NCBI GenBank assembly: GCA_028874915.1
Contig: JAPPHA010000107.1
Coordinates: 1 to 33,037, forward strand
Reading direction: 5' to 3'
Origin: Paracoccaceae bacterium
GTDB taxonomy: Bacteria > Pseudomonadota > Alphaproteobacteria > Rhodobacterales > Rhodobacteraceae
Length of the DNA stretch: 33,037 nucleotides
Of this stretch, positions 9,139-17,270 are shown piece after piece (position 1 is the first letter of the stretch; every line of letters begins with the position of its first letter). Below the pieces are notes generated by a model. It did no database searches. It was not told the DNA's origin and saw only the letters and a program-made list of their open reading frames with translations. Both the position numbers and the translations under genes were made by a program.

Positions 9139-10344
9139 ATGGCGCACAGTTCGCGACGCCTGTCCTTGTGCACGGTGATGCAATCGATCGTCCACGACGG
9201 ACCGATCTCGCGAGCACGCATCGCCCGGGAGACCGGTCTCTCGAAGCAAACCGTGGGCGAGATCGTGTCCGGGCTCGAAATTGGAGGTTGGGTCCGGGAG
9301 AAGGGCCGCACCCGTGGCCATGTCGGGCGCACCGCAACCACCTATGAGACAGTTGGCACCGCTGCGGGCGTAGTCGTCGTCGACCTTGGCGGCACCAAAC
9401 TCCGCGCCGCCGTCGCGGACCTTGCCGGCAACATTCTTGACGATGTTGTCGAACCGACGGACCCGGCGGGCGGCGCTGCGGTCGCCCGCCAGACGGCCCG
9501 CCTTTGCCGTGTGGCCACGGAACGCAACGCAATCGGTTGGGACCGCATCAAGCTGGCCATCGTCGGTGTCGCGGGTGTTCCTGACGCAAGTACGGGCGCG
9601 GTCAGACTGTCTCCCAACATTCGCGGCCTCGACCGGATCAACCTTCGCTCGTCGCTTGAGGATGCGCTCGGGGTCGACGTCTACGTCGAAAACGACGTCA
9701 ACCTGGCGATCATTGGCGAGCAATGGATCGGGAGCGGCGCCGGCGAAAAGGATCTGGTCTTCATTGCCGTTGGAACCGGAATCGGCGCCGGGATCATGAT
9801 TGGTGGAACACTGGTCCGCGGCGCGGCGCAATCGGCGGGCGAACTCGGCTACCTGCCAGTCGGAGCCGATCCCTTCGAAGCGGAGTCGCTCCGGACCGGC
9901 GCCCTCGAGAGGGTCGTGGGCACGATCGGAATCATTCGCCGTTACCGGGACCGCACCGGCGAGGAAGCCGATGTTCCCGCGATATTCGATGCGGCAACCC
10001 GTGGAAACCTCGCGGCCTCCGCCGTTGTCGACGAAACCGCGAGCCATTTGGCATGTGCCATCACGGCCGTATGCGCCACTGTCAATCCGGCCAAGGTCAT
10101 TCTCGGAGGATCCATCGGGTCCCGGCCGGATCTGGCGCGCCGCATCCGAACCATCCTTCCGCAATGCGCACCGATCCCGGTCGAAGTGGAGACATCCCTG
10201 CTCGGGAGCTACGCGGCGCTGGCGGGAGGCGCAGCAGTCGGGTTCGAGAAAATTCACGCCATGCTGTTCTCGGACGGACATCCGGGTGCCCTCGTGTCGT
10301 TGCCTCGCCAGGACGCGAACCGTTTTCGACTGACGGGACAATGA
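9139..10344 (+). CDS. ROK-family transcriptional repressor
   Basis: This 401-residue regulator should repress the operon it opens until a sugar-like inducer binds. An N-terminal winged helix-turn-helix (about 12-58; ISRARIARETGLSKQTV is the recognition region) is followed by a ROK actin-like domain. That domain has DLGGTK (82-87), ENDVN (184-188, keeping the catalytic-position Asp) and GTGIGAGIMIGG (212-223). The ROK zinc site, normally GEIGH followed by CxCGxxGCxE, is gone: GELGY (234-238) has Tyr for His and no cysteines follow. This suggests a regulator, not a kinase. The start at 9139 follows GGGGGAG very closely; a Met at residue 14 would cut into the first helix. The stop overlaps the next start by four bases (ATGA), indicating translational coupling. 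Confidence 0.92.
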   Translation: MAHSSRRLSLCTVMQSIVHDGPISRARIARETGLSKQTVGEIVSGLEIGGWVREKGRTRGHVGRTATTYETVGTAAGVVVVDLGGTKLRAAVADLAGNILDDVVEPTDPAGGAAVARQTARLCRVATERNAIGWDRIKLAIVGVAGVPDASTGAVRLSPNIRGLDRINLRSSLEDALGVDVYVENDVNLAIIGEQWIGSGAGEKDLVFIAVGTGIGAGIMIGGTLVRGAAQSAGELGYLPVGADPFEAESLRTGALERVVGTIGIIRRYRDRTGEEADVPAIFDAATRGNLAASAVVDETASHLACAITAVCATVNPAKVILGGSIGSRPDLARRIRTILPQCAPIPVEVETSLLGSYAALAGGAAVGFEKIHAMLFSDGHPGALVSLPRQDANRFRLTGQ

Positions 10345-11603
10345 TCGATCCGGCCGAATGGAAACGGCTCTTGACGCCGCACCTGGAACCGGAGGCCCAT
10401 ATTCGTCGTCTCCGCGATGCCGTTCGGTGCAGGAGCGTCACGGGCAATGAAGCCGAGTTCGCGAGTTTCCTGGAGACTGAACTCGAGGCGATCGAAATCC
10501 GGGCGGACCGCGCAGATTTCCTGCCAGGCCGTCCCAACCTCTGGGCGAGACGTGACGGCGTCGGGTCGGGCCCGAAGCTTCTCGTCATCGGGCACACAGA
10601 TACGGTCCACGCGCATGGCTGGCGAGAGCACTGGCTCGGCACCGAACGGGAAGATCCGTTCGGCGCGGCCGAAGCCGATGGCGCGATCTGGGGACGAGGG
10701 GCCGCCGATCTGAAGGCCGGAATTTGTGCCGCGATCGGTGCTCTGGAACTCCTGGACCGGTTCGGCGCGCGATTGAACGGAGACCTCCTCTTCGCATTCG
10801 TTGGTGACGAGGAGAGCGGTGAACCGGGAATGGGGGTCAGTGCGGGAATGCGTGACCTGGTGCGGCGAATGGCAGCGGGCGAAATCGCCCGGCCGGACTT
10901 CGCTCTCTACACGGAACCCACTCGTCTTTCAGTTTTCACAGCGCAGATGGGGTTTTTCATCGCGGATGTGCGGATCATTGGCAAATCTGCCTATTTTGGC
11001 TTGCCGGAACAGGGCATCGATGCCTTGAGAGCAGGACATACCGCGCTCTCGGCCCTCTGGCAGCATTCCGACGAGATGGCCGGGGAAACCGAGCACCCCC
11101 TGATTGGGCGTTCCTTTGCCCTGGTGACCGAATTCAGAAGCGGCGAGTCGATCGCCGTTCCCGGAGAGTGCAACTTTTCGCTCATCCGGAAACTGCGACC
11201 GGGCGAATGCCTGGACCGGGCCGCGGCCAACCTGGAACGCGCGGTCCGAAGCCGGATCGAGGGGATCGAGGGGGTCCGCGTCGAGATCGGCTATCCCGCC
11301 GGACGCGACCACCCGCTCGGCGGCACGCCGGCCGAGATCGATCCCGACATCCCGGCGGTCGGAAACCTTCGGTGCGCACTGGAGGCAGTACTTCCGGGTG
11401 CCGGATCGATCGGAGGAGCTCCCTACTGGTCGGAATCCGCGTTTCTTGTCAACGAGATGAATTGCCCCACCGTTTATTGCGGGCCGGGCGATATCGCCCA
11501 CTGCCACACCGTGATGGAACGCGTGGAGGTGTCTGAATATCTGGCGGCCATTGTGGCATTCGCCATTTTCTTCGCCAGTTACTGCGGCGTCGCCAAGAAC
11601 TAG
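10341..11603 (+). CDS. M20-family metallohydrolase (ArgE/DapE/deacylase type)
   Basis: This 420-residue cytoplasmic zinc hydrolase should cleave an amide bond, as acetylornithine deacetylase, succinyl-diaminopimelate desuccinylase and related carboxypeptidases do. The metal and catalytic set is intact: HTDTV (His85, Asp87), GRGAADLKAG (Asp123 bridging), GDEESG (Glu157 base, Glu158 ligand), YTEPT (Glu192), and a C-terminal AHCHT histidine near residue 390. The smaller dimerisation ('lid') domain occupies roughly residues 200-305. The ATG at 10341 overlaps the ROK stop. In this operon it could deacylate an imported N-acyl compound or release an amino acid from a conjugate. It is not likely to be the housekeeping ArgE or DapE, given the transporter context. 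The substrate is unknown. Confidence 0.88.
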   Translation: MIDPAEWKRLLTPHLEPEAHIRRLRDAVRCRSVTGNEAEFASFLETELEAIEIRADRADFLPGRPNLWARRDGVGSGPKLLVIGHTDTVHAHGWREHWLGTEREDPFGAAEADGAIWGRGAADLKAGICAAIGALELLDRFGARLNGDLLFAFVGDEESGEPGMGVSAGMRDLVRRMAAGEIARPDFALYTEPTRLSVFTAQMGFFIADVRIIGKSAYFGLPEQGIDALRAGHTALSALWQHSDEMAGETEHPLIGRSFALVTEFRSGESIAVPGECNFSLIRKLRPGECLDRAAANLERAVRSRIEGIEGVRVEIGYPAGRDHPLGGTPAEIDPDIPAVGNLRCALEAVLPGAGSIGGAPYWSESAFLVNEMNCPTVYCGPGDIAHCHTVMERVEVSEYLAAIVAFAIFFASYCGVAKN

Positions 11604-11638
11604 CGATGCCGGAATTCAAGCAGAAAGGGAACAGAGCC

Positions 11639-12697
11639 ATGAACTGGAAACTCTTCGGGCCGGCGTCGGTGCTGGCGATTTCGCTGACCGCGGTCGTTGC
11701 GCATGCCGAGACCATCGGACCACAGGGAGAAGCGGCGACGCCGTCCGCTTCCGTGACAGTCCCGGATGGCAAGGTCGCCATGCTCCAAGGCGGTGGATAC
11801 AAGGCGGCGTTGCTCTGGCATGATCAGTCCGATTTCGTGAATGCGGTCACGGCGGGCGCGTCGGATGAATTCGCCCGCCTCGGCATCGAGGTCGTTGCGA
11901 CCACGAGTGCCGGGTTTGACGCGGCGAAGCAAAGGAGCGACGTCGAAACCGCGATGGCGAAGGAGCCGGACATCATTCTGTCTCTTCCCCTCGATCCGGT
12001 CACGTCCGCCGCCGCATTTGCGGAGGCGCGGGATGCCGGCGTCAAGCTGGTTTTCCTGTCCAATCTGCCGAGCGACTACCAGCATCCGCGGGACTACGCA
12101 GCCATTGTAACGGACGATCTGTTCCAGATGGGCAAGCAGGCGGCTGACGCACTGGCTGCAGCGATGGGAAACACGGGAACGGTCGGCTGGGTCTTCCATG
12201 ACGCCAACTACTACGTCACCAACCAGCGGGACAACGCGTTCAAGGCCACAATCGAGAACAACTATCCGGACATTTCGATCGTCGCGGAACAGGGAATCAG
12301 CGATCCGGCCCGCGCTGAAGAGATCGCCAATGCCATGCTTCTCAAGAATCCGGACTTGGGCGGCATCTACGTAACCTGGGCCGGTCCCGCAGAAGGCGTA
12401 CTGGCCGCGTTGCGGGCCGCCGGCAACACGACGACGCGGATCGTGACCCTCGACCTGTCGGAGCCTATTGCCCTCGACATGGTTCGAGGCGGAAACGTCG
12501 CGGCCATCGTCGCAGACGAGGCCTATGAACTCGGCCGGGCGATGGCGGCAGTCGGGGCTCGCGCACTTGTCGGCGAGGACTCACCCCCCTTCGTGGTGGC
12601 GCCGGCAATCACGGTCTCGGCGGGAACGGTTGCGGAAGGGTGGATGCAGTCGCTACACCGGGAAGCGCCGGCAAGCCTCCTCGAGGCGGCGAACTGA
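11639..12697 (+). CDS. Periplasmic sugar-type ABC substrate-binding protein (Peripla_BP_4)
   Basis: This 352-residue periplasmic protein should capture the ligand for the ABC importer encoded downstream. A signal peptide is clear: a Lys near the start, a hydrophobic core (GPASVLAISLTAVV) and AHA before the predicted cleavage near residue 23. The mature part has the two-lobed ribose-binding-protein fold, with VAMLQGGGYKAALLWHDQS at the first strand, an FDAAKQRSDVETAMAKEPDI segment, IILSLPLDP, and a C-terminal lobe with IVTLDLSEPIALDMVRGGNVAAIV. I chose 11639, preceded by AAAGGGA (11624-11630), over the frame's earlier Met at 11606, because the signal peptide begins here. It follows the M20 gene by 35 bases. 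A strong hairpin follows the gene. The ligand cannot be read from sequence. Confidence 0.9.
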   Translation: MNWKLFGPASVLAISLTAVVAHAETIGPQGEAATPSASVTVPDGKVAMLQGGGYKAALLWHDQSDFVNAVTAGASDEFARLGIEVVATTSAGFDAAKQRSDVETAMAKEPDIILSLPLDPVTSAAAFAEARDAGVKLVFLSNLPSDYQHPRDYAAIVTDDLFQMGKQAADALAAAMGNTGTVGWVFHDANYYVTNQRDNAFKATIENNYPDISIVAEQGISDPARAEEIANAMLLKNPDLGGIYVTWAGPAEGVLAALRAAGNTTTRIVTLDLSEPIALDMVRGGNVAAIVADEAYELGRAMAAVGARALVGEDSPPFVVAPAITVSAGTVAEGWMQSLHREAPASLLEAAN

Positions 12698-12706
12698 TTG
12701 CCCCGA

Positions 12707-12744
12707 TCACGGTTCCGGTTAAAATGTCTCAACCGGAACCGTGA
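12707..12744. other. Perfect 14-bp hairpin between binding-protein and permease genes
   Basis: Arms TCACGGTTCCGGTT (12707-12720) and AACCGGAACCGTGA (12731-12744) are exact reverse complements, with a 10-base loop (12721-12730). No U-tract follows, so it is not a classical terminator. It sits 10 bases after the binding-protein stop and about 97 before the permease start. Stem-loops there are known in other ABC operons (for example malE-malF) to protect the upstream message and raise binding-protein yield. That role is inferred. Confidence 0.7.
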
Positions 12745-12840
12745 CGGCCAACGGCACCATTGACACCCGGCGAAACAAACCGATCAACGAGGGCGCGGGA
12801 CAACGGAACGGGCCAGCACCCAATTGAATTCGGCGGGACC

Positions 12841-13794
12841 ATGAACAGCGCGAAGGTCTGGCTTGCAGAGCGGGAAGCCGAGAAATGGGTCCTCTATCTG
12901 GGCTTCCTCGCAATCTTCGCATTCTTCGCGCTGACTCTGCATGATGACGGATTCCTCAGCCGTCGGAATCTGGTCAACATCGTCCTTCAGACAGCCCCGG
13001 CCACCATCATGGCCGTGGGCCTCGTTTTCGTCTTGTCGGCCGGCGAAATCGATCTCTCCTTCGGATCCATCGTTGCGGTTTCGGCGCTTCTGGCAGCCGT
13101 CGTCATGCGCGAGGCGCCCGCGGTGTATGGCATCGCAGCCGGCATCGGTACTGGAGTCGCAATCGGCGCCATCAATGGCGCTTTCGTGGCCTATCTGCGG
13201 CTGCCTTCGTTTCTCGTGACCCTGGCGACAATGGGTCTCTTTGCTGGCATTGCACGGTCCTTGACGGACCTTCAGTCCGTGCCGGTGCTCAACGGCTTTT
13301 TCACAGGATTTTTCGGATCCGGTTCACTGGCCGGGATTCCCTCGCTCATACTCTGGACGATCGTTGCGGTTTTGGTCGGGCATGTGATTCTCAAGGAAAC
13401 GCGTTTCGGGGCCCACGTCCTGGCAACCGGGGACAACGCCCAGGCCGCCGCGGTCGCAGGCATACGCGTCGCGCGATTGCGACTGTCGGTGCTGGCCATC
13501 AGCGGCGGCTGTGCGGGACTTGCCGGACTTCTCTACGCCGGACGCCTCCAGGCGGCCAAGTACACGCTCGGCGAGAGCGACCTGATGACGGTGATTGCCG
13601 CCGTCATCGTTGGCGGCACTGCGCTCGCAGGCGGGCGGGGTTCGATCATCGGAGCCTGCGCAGGCTCGTTGCTTATGGGTATGCTGAACAACGGTCTCAT
13701 TCTCATGGGGCTCTCGGTCTCGGAGCAGATGATCGTGCGCGGCCTCATCATTCTCGCCGCCGTAGCGGTTTCAATGCGCGAGATCAGTCGCTGA
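12841..13794 (+). CDS. ABC transporter permease, RbsC/FrcC type (BPD_transp_2)
   Basis: This 317-residue inner-membrane protein forms the channel of a ribose/fructose-type sugar importer. About eight to ten hydrophobic helices run through it (for example LYLGFLAIFAFFALTL, near residues 18-33, and the C-terminal MLNNGLILMGLSV region). The family signature lies in the ALAGGRGSIIGACAGSLL loop near residues 260-280. The first half carries the LSAGEIDLSFGSIVA motif typical of RbsC relatives. I chose 12841, the Met after GGCGGGA. The frame reaches back to 12760, but that extension is polar and unlike the family. It is followed 9 to 12 bases later by the YhfX-like gene, and its ATPase partner lies one gene further down. 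Confidence 0.92.
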   Translation: MNSAKVWLAEREAEKWVLYLGFLAIFAFFALTLHDDGFLSRRNLVNIVLQTAPATIMAVGLVFVLSAGEIDLSFGSIVAVSALLAAVVMREAPAVYGIAAGIGTGVAIGAINGAFVAYLRLPSFLVTLATMGLFAGIARSLTDLQSVPVLNGFFTGFFGSGSLAGIPSLILWTIVAVLVGHVILKETRFGAHVLATGDNAQAAAVAGIRVARLRLSVLAISGGCAGLAGLLYAGRLQAAKYTLGESDLMTVIAAVIVGGTALAGGRGSIIGACAGSLLMGMLNNGLILMGLSVSEQMIVRGLIILAAVAVSMREISR

Positions 13795-13803
13795 ACGGGG
13801 GGC

Positions 13804-15000
13804 ATGATGTTTCTGGACGTCCTTTTGCGCCGAAATCCGGCCTTCATCGAGGCGGTGATCGAACTGCACCAGCAGGGCCGGATCCCGGCCAATTCCTATG
13901 TGCTCGATCTCGACGCCATCGAGTCGAATGCGAGCCTGTTCCGGAAGGAGGCAGAACGACTCGGTATGGCGACCTTCGCCATGACGAAACAGGTGGGTCG
14001 ACATTCCGGGTTCTGCCAGGCCGTAATGCGTGGCGGTATCCGCCAGGCGGTCGCGGTTGACATGCAGTGTGCGATCGCCTGCGAACGCGCCGGTATGGAG
14101 ATCGGCCATCTCGGGCACCTGGTGCAGGTTCCGCGGCACGAAGCCGGAAAGGCCGCCGGGCTCCGGCCTGAATACTGGACCGTGTTCTCGGAAGGAAAGG
14201 CGGGCGAGGCCGCCGCTGCCGCCTCTCGGGCGGGGCACGAGCAGAAACTGATGGCTCGGATCCAGTCGGAAGGGGACATTTTCTACTTCGGCCACGAAGG
14301 CGGATTCGCTGCCGATGCCATCGTTGCCACGGCCGACGCAATCGACGCGACGGCGGGGGCGGTGTTCGCAGGCATTACGACCTTTCCGGCACTGCTGTTC
14401 GATCCCGACACGGGTCAGGTCGCGCCAACCCCGAACCTTGCCACGCTGTCCGCGGCCGCAGACGCGCTCCGGAGCGCTGGCCGGGACGGGATCGAGATCA
14501 ACGCGCCCGGCACAACTTCCTCTGCCGTCCTGGGAGCGCTCGCGGATGCCGGCGCCACCCAGTGCGAACCTGGAAACGGGTTGCATGGCACGACCCCGCT
14601 GCATGCCGTGAAAGATCTACCGGAGGTCCCGGCGGTCCTGTATCTGAGCGAAGTCTCCCATCTGCACCACGGCCGCGCATTTTGTTTCGGGGGCGGACTC
14701 TACATCGATCCCGTTTTCCCGGATTACGATCTCCAGGCCATTGTTTCGCGAGAATCCACATCGACCCGCACGGCGCTCGCACGGGTCGAGATCCCGCCAC
14801 CATCGGCGATCGACTATTACGGTCTGATCGACCAGTCCGACTGTCCCCGTGTCCGGGAGGGTGACTCGGTGGTCTTCGGCTTTCGCGGTCAGGCGTTCGT
14901 CACTCGCGCCAACGTCGTGGGCGTGTCCGGTGTCTCCACGGGACGACCGGAGGCCGGCGCCGTGGAGAACGGCTTCGGGGATCCTGTCGCATGGCACTGA
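13804..15000 (+). CDS. YhfX-like PLP-dependent protein (alanine racemase N-terminal fold)
   Basis: The 398-residue protein resembles E. coli YhfX over its whole length: the start FLDVLLRRNPAFIEA, YVLDLDAIESN, the lysine segment FAMTKQVGR (Lys62 from the first Met, expected to bind PLP), VAVDMQCA, GHLGHLVQVP, the ITTFPALLFD segment, NAPGTTSSA, EPGNGLHGTTP, YLSEVSHLHHGRAFCFGGG and a C-terminal VTRANVVGVSGV. YhfX belongs to the alanine/ornithine racemase barrel family with a second beta domain. Its reaction is, to my knowledge, not firmly established. Two start codons (13804, 13807) are adjacent, and YhfX homology favours the second. It is inserted between permease and ATPase genes, so it very likely acts on the imported compound, perhaps epimerising an amino-acid part. 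Confidence 0.85.
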   Translation: MMFLDVLLRRNPAFIEAVIELHQQGRIPANSYVLDLDAIESNASLFRKEAERLGMATFAMTKQVGRHSGFCQAVMRGGIRQAVAVDMQCAIACERAGMEIGHLGHLVQVPRHEAGKAAGLRPEYWTVFSEGKAGEAAAAASRAGHEQKLMARIQSEGDIFYFGHEGGFAADAIVATADAIDATAGAVFAGITTFPALLFDPDTGQVAPTPNLATLSAAADALRSAGRDGIEINAPGTTSSAVLGALADAGATQCEPGNGLHGTTPLHAVKDLPEVPAVLYLSEVSHLHHGRAFCFGGGLYIDPVFPDYDLQAIVSRESTSTRTALARVEIPPPSAIDYYGLIDQSDCPRVREGDSVVFGFRGQAFVTRANVVGVSGVSTGRPEAGAVENGFGDPVAWH

Positions 15001-15013
15001 ACGACCGCCTTCG

Positions 15014-15769
15014 ATGATCATGAACACTGACCCTGGCTCGTCAGCCGTGTTGTCGCTGCGAAACATCCACAAACGATTTGGCGGCGTTGTCGCGATACGG
15101 GACTTTTCGATGGATCTTGGCGCCGGCGAAATCGTGGCTCTCGTCGGCGACAACGGTGCCGGCAAGTCGACACTGGTCAAGGTCATCTCGGGCGTGTTTC
15201 CCCCGTCGTCCGGATCTATGGCGATGGATGGAAATGCGGTCAGTTTTGCCAACTCCAGCGCAGCACGGCGACGGGGCATCGAAGTCGTCTACCAGGATCT
15301 CGCGCTGGCAAACCAGCAGCCGGTATACATGAACCTGTACCTGGGACGCGAATTGCGGAACCCACGGACCGGGCTTCTCGACCGCAGACGAATGATAACG
15401 GAATCCGAGCAACTCGTCCGGGATCTCGATGTCAATCTTCCGAACGTCCGTGCGCGAATTCGGGACATGTCTGGTGGGCAGCGCCAGGGTGTGGCAATCG
15501 CCCGAGCCACGCATTTCGCACGCAAACTGATCTTGCTCGATGAGCCGACGGCGGCGCTCGGAGTGGCAGAGACGGCAAAGGTCGAGAGCATCATCGACTC
15601 GCTGCGCGCCCGCGGGTTGTCAATCTTGATGATCAGCCACAGCCTTGACCAGGTATTTCGGCTCGCCGACCGGATCACCGTGTTGCGCCGCGGTCAGCAG
15701 GTGGCAACCCGTGACGCCAACGGAACGGACAAGAACGAAATCGTGTCCATGATTACGGGGCTGCATTGA
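15014..15769 (+). CDS. Sugar ABC transporter ATP-binding protein, single-domain (FrcA type)
   Basis: This 251-residue ATPase powers the importer. It has Walker A GDNGAGKST (45-53), Q-loop Gln94, signature MSGGQ (152-156), Walker B LILLDE (172-177), a D-loop and the H-switch in LMISHS. RbsA-type proteins carry two ABC domains (about 500 residues); this one has a single domain, as in FrcA of the fructose importer, so it must dimerise. The frame is open further upstream but overlaps the YhfX-like gene in another frame. The ATG at 15014 (or 15020) lies 13 or more bases after that gene's stop, with no good ribosome site, suggesting translational coupling. Its stop overlaps the next start by one base (TGATG). 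Confidence 0.92.
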   Translation: MIMNTDPGSSAVLSLRNIHKRFGGVVAIRDFSMDLGAGEIVALVGDNGAGKSTLVKVISGVFPPSSGSMAMDGNAVSFANSSAARRRGIEVVYQDLALANQQPVYMNLYLGRELRNPRTGLLDRRRMITESEQLVRDLDVNLPNVRARIRDMSGGQRQGVAIARATHFARKLILLDEPTAALGVAETAKVESIIDSLRARGLSILMISHSLDQVFRLADRITVLRRGQQVATRDANGTDKNEIVSMITGLH

Positions 15770-16812
15770 TGGTATCGTCCTCGAATTCCCCCGAGTCCGG
15801 TCAGATGGGAGCGGAAATCTCCGAGATTCCTGCAGTGGCAGAACGCCAGATCGCCGAGGGCCTGAAGCACTATGTTGAGGAAGGACGCCGGCTTGCTACG
15901 TTAAACCCACGTGTCTTCCTGACATGCGCACGGGGCACGTCGGACCATGCCGCCACCTATTTCAAGTACATCACGGAGACTCGGCTCGGGATCCCGGTCG
16001 CATCCGTGGGCCCCTCCGTGGCATCGGTCTACCAGGCACCGCTCAGGGCCCGGGACGCCGTATGCATTTGCGTGTCACAGTCAGGCGCCAGTCCCGATGT
16101 CGTTGCACTCCAGGCGCTGGCAAGACAGAAAGGCGCCCGATGCATCGCCGTTGTGAATGACCCCAGCTCGCCGGTTGCTCTCGAGTCTCATGCAATCCTC
16201 CCGGTGTTGGCCGGTCCGGAACGCGCGGTTGCGGCAACCAAGTCGTTTGTTGGAAGCCTGATCGCGCTGTGCGGGATTCATGCCGGGATGGTTGGCGACC
16301 GAGACCTCGAAAACGCGATGCGCCGACTGCCGGAGTTCCTTTCCAATGCGCTGGGGTGCGACTGGTCCCGGGCATTTGGAACGATCGCCAGCGCGTCATC
16401 ACTCTACGTGTTGGGCCGCGGACCCGGGTTTGCAGTCGCCCTAGAGGCGGCGCTCAAGCTCAAGGAAACCTGCCGCCTGCACGCCGAGGCCTACAGCGCC
16501 GCCGAAGCCCGCCATGGTCCTCTGGCTCTCGCGGGCCGGGGGGTGTGTGTGCTGGCATTCGTTCCCGGCGATCAGGCGGACGACAGTGTCGCGGACGCCG
16601 TTTCGGCGTTCCGGATGTGTGGTGCAGCCGTGCTGTCCGCAGGATCCGGGGATGAATCGGCCTGGCTTCCCACGGTTCGCCCGCCCCACGATGTGCTCGC
16701 ACCGATCTGCCAAATCACCAGTTTCTATCGGTTCGTGGACGCGCTCGCCGCCGACCTCGGCGAGAACCCGAGCCAACCGCCACACCTCCAGAAAGTCACG
16801 CGGACGATCTGA
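15769..16812 (+). CDS. SIS-domain sugar isomerase/deaminase (GlmS C-terminal type)
   Basis: The 347-residue protein has two SIS domains like the isomerase half of GlmS, without the glutaminase domain. The first domain has CARGTSDHAATYF (53-65) and the phosphosugar loop SQSGAS (103-108). The second has LKETCRLHAEAYSAAEARHGPLAL, keeping the GlmS catalytic-position Glu233 and His249. The C-terminal LQKVT supplies a Lys342 that aligns with the GlmS ring-opening Lys. This set suggests aldose-ketose chemistry on an amino sugar phosphate (NagB-II/AgaS-like deamination), or deglycation of an Amadori compound as in FrlB. The ATG at 15769 overlaps the ATPase stop, making it the last gene of the operon. 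No sugar kinase is present in the operon, so the phosphorylated substrate would need a kinase from elsewhere. Confidence 0.88.
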   Translation: MVSSSNSPESGQMGAEISEIPAVAERQIAEGLKHYVEEGRRLATLNPRVFLTCARGTSDHAATYFKYITETRLGIPVASVGPSVASVYQAPLRARDAVCICVSQSGASPDVVALQALARQKGARCIAVVNDPSSPVALESHAILPVLAGPERAVAATKSFVGSLIALCGIHAGMVGDRDLENAMRRLPEFLSNALGCDWSRAFGTIASASSLYVLGRGPGFAVALEAALKLKETCRLHAEAYSAAEARHGPLALAGRGVCVLAFVPGDQADDSVADAVSAFRMCGAAVLSAGSGDESAWLPTVRPPHDVLAPICQITSFYRFVDALAADLGENPSQPPHLQKVTRTI

Positions 16813-17270
16813 CGTCTCTAGGTTCAGCTCTGGAGCATTTTACGGACCTCGGGTCGAAACCACGATCAAACGGCCGAGACCGTTCGGTCCGTTATGTCTG
16901 TTTGTGCGGGATTTCGACACGGAATTCGCGGGAAACCGGTCGAGCGGAGTCCAGCCCGATGTTCGATCAACGGATCGAACGTCCCGTTGCTGTCGCCTTT
17001 GTCTTTCGCCGACCCAGTGAGCCCGGCGCGTCGGATCACGACGAAAGACGGGGCGACACGATCAGTCAGATCATTCGGGGGCAATCGCGGGTTGCCGTGC
17101 CGTTCTTGAACGGCCGGCCCACCGATAGGGGTCGACGCGGCGGGCCTTGCGAGCCCCGAGCACAACCTTGTCCTTGCCGGGCCATTCCGGCCCGAGCTTC
17201 CTTCGGCCCTGCGAATCCGATAGCGCTGATCAGTCTCAAGCACCCGATCGGCCACAATTCCACATCGGTT
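16813..17270. other. Convergent gap between the SIS gene and the flavoprotein gene
   Basis: There is no recognisable gene. A perfect 6-base inverted repeat, CGGGCC and GGCCCG around a five-base loop (17178-17194), lies 77 bases beyond the reverse-strand flavoprotein stop and could form a weak hairpin without a U-tract. A second short symmetry near 16871-16895 (GACC, GTTC loop, GGTC, flanked by AACGG and CCGTT) could serve the forward operon. Neither is a convincing terminator. Open frames here run antisense into the flavoprotein gene and are shadows. Confidence 0.4.

Noticed and set aside
16826-16845. Possible terminator (GCTCTGGAGC then ATTTT) after the SIS gene
   Set aside because: A two-base loop is not feasible and the remaining three-base stem is too weak to terminate.
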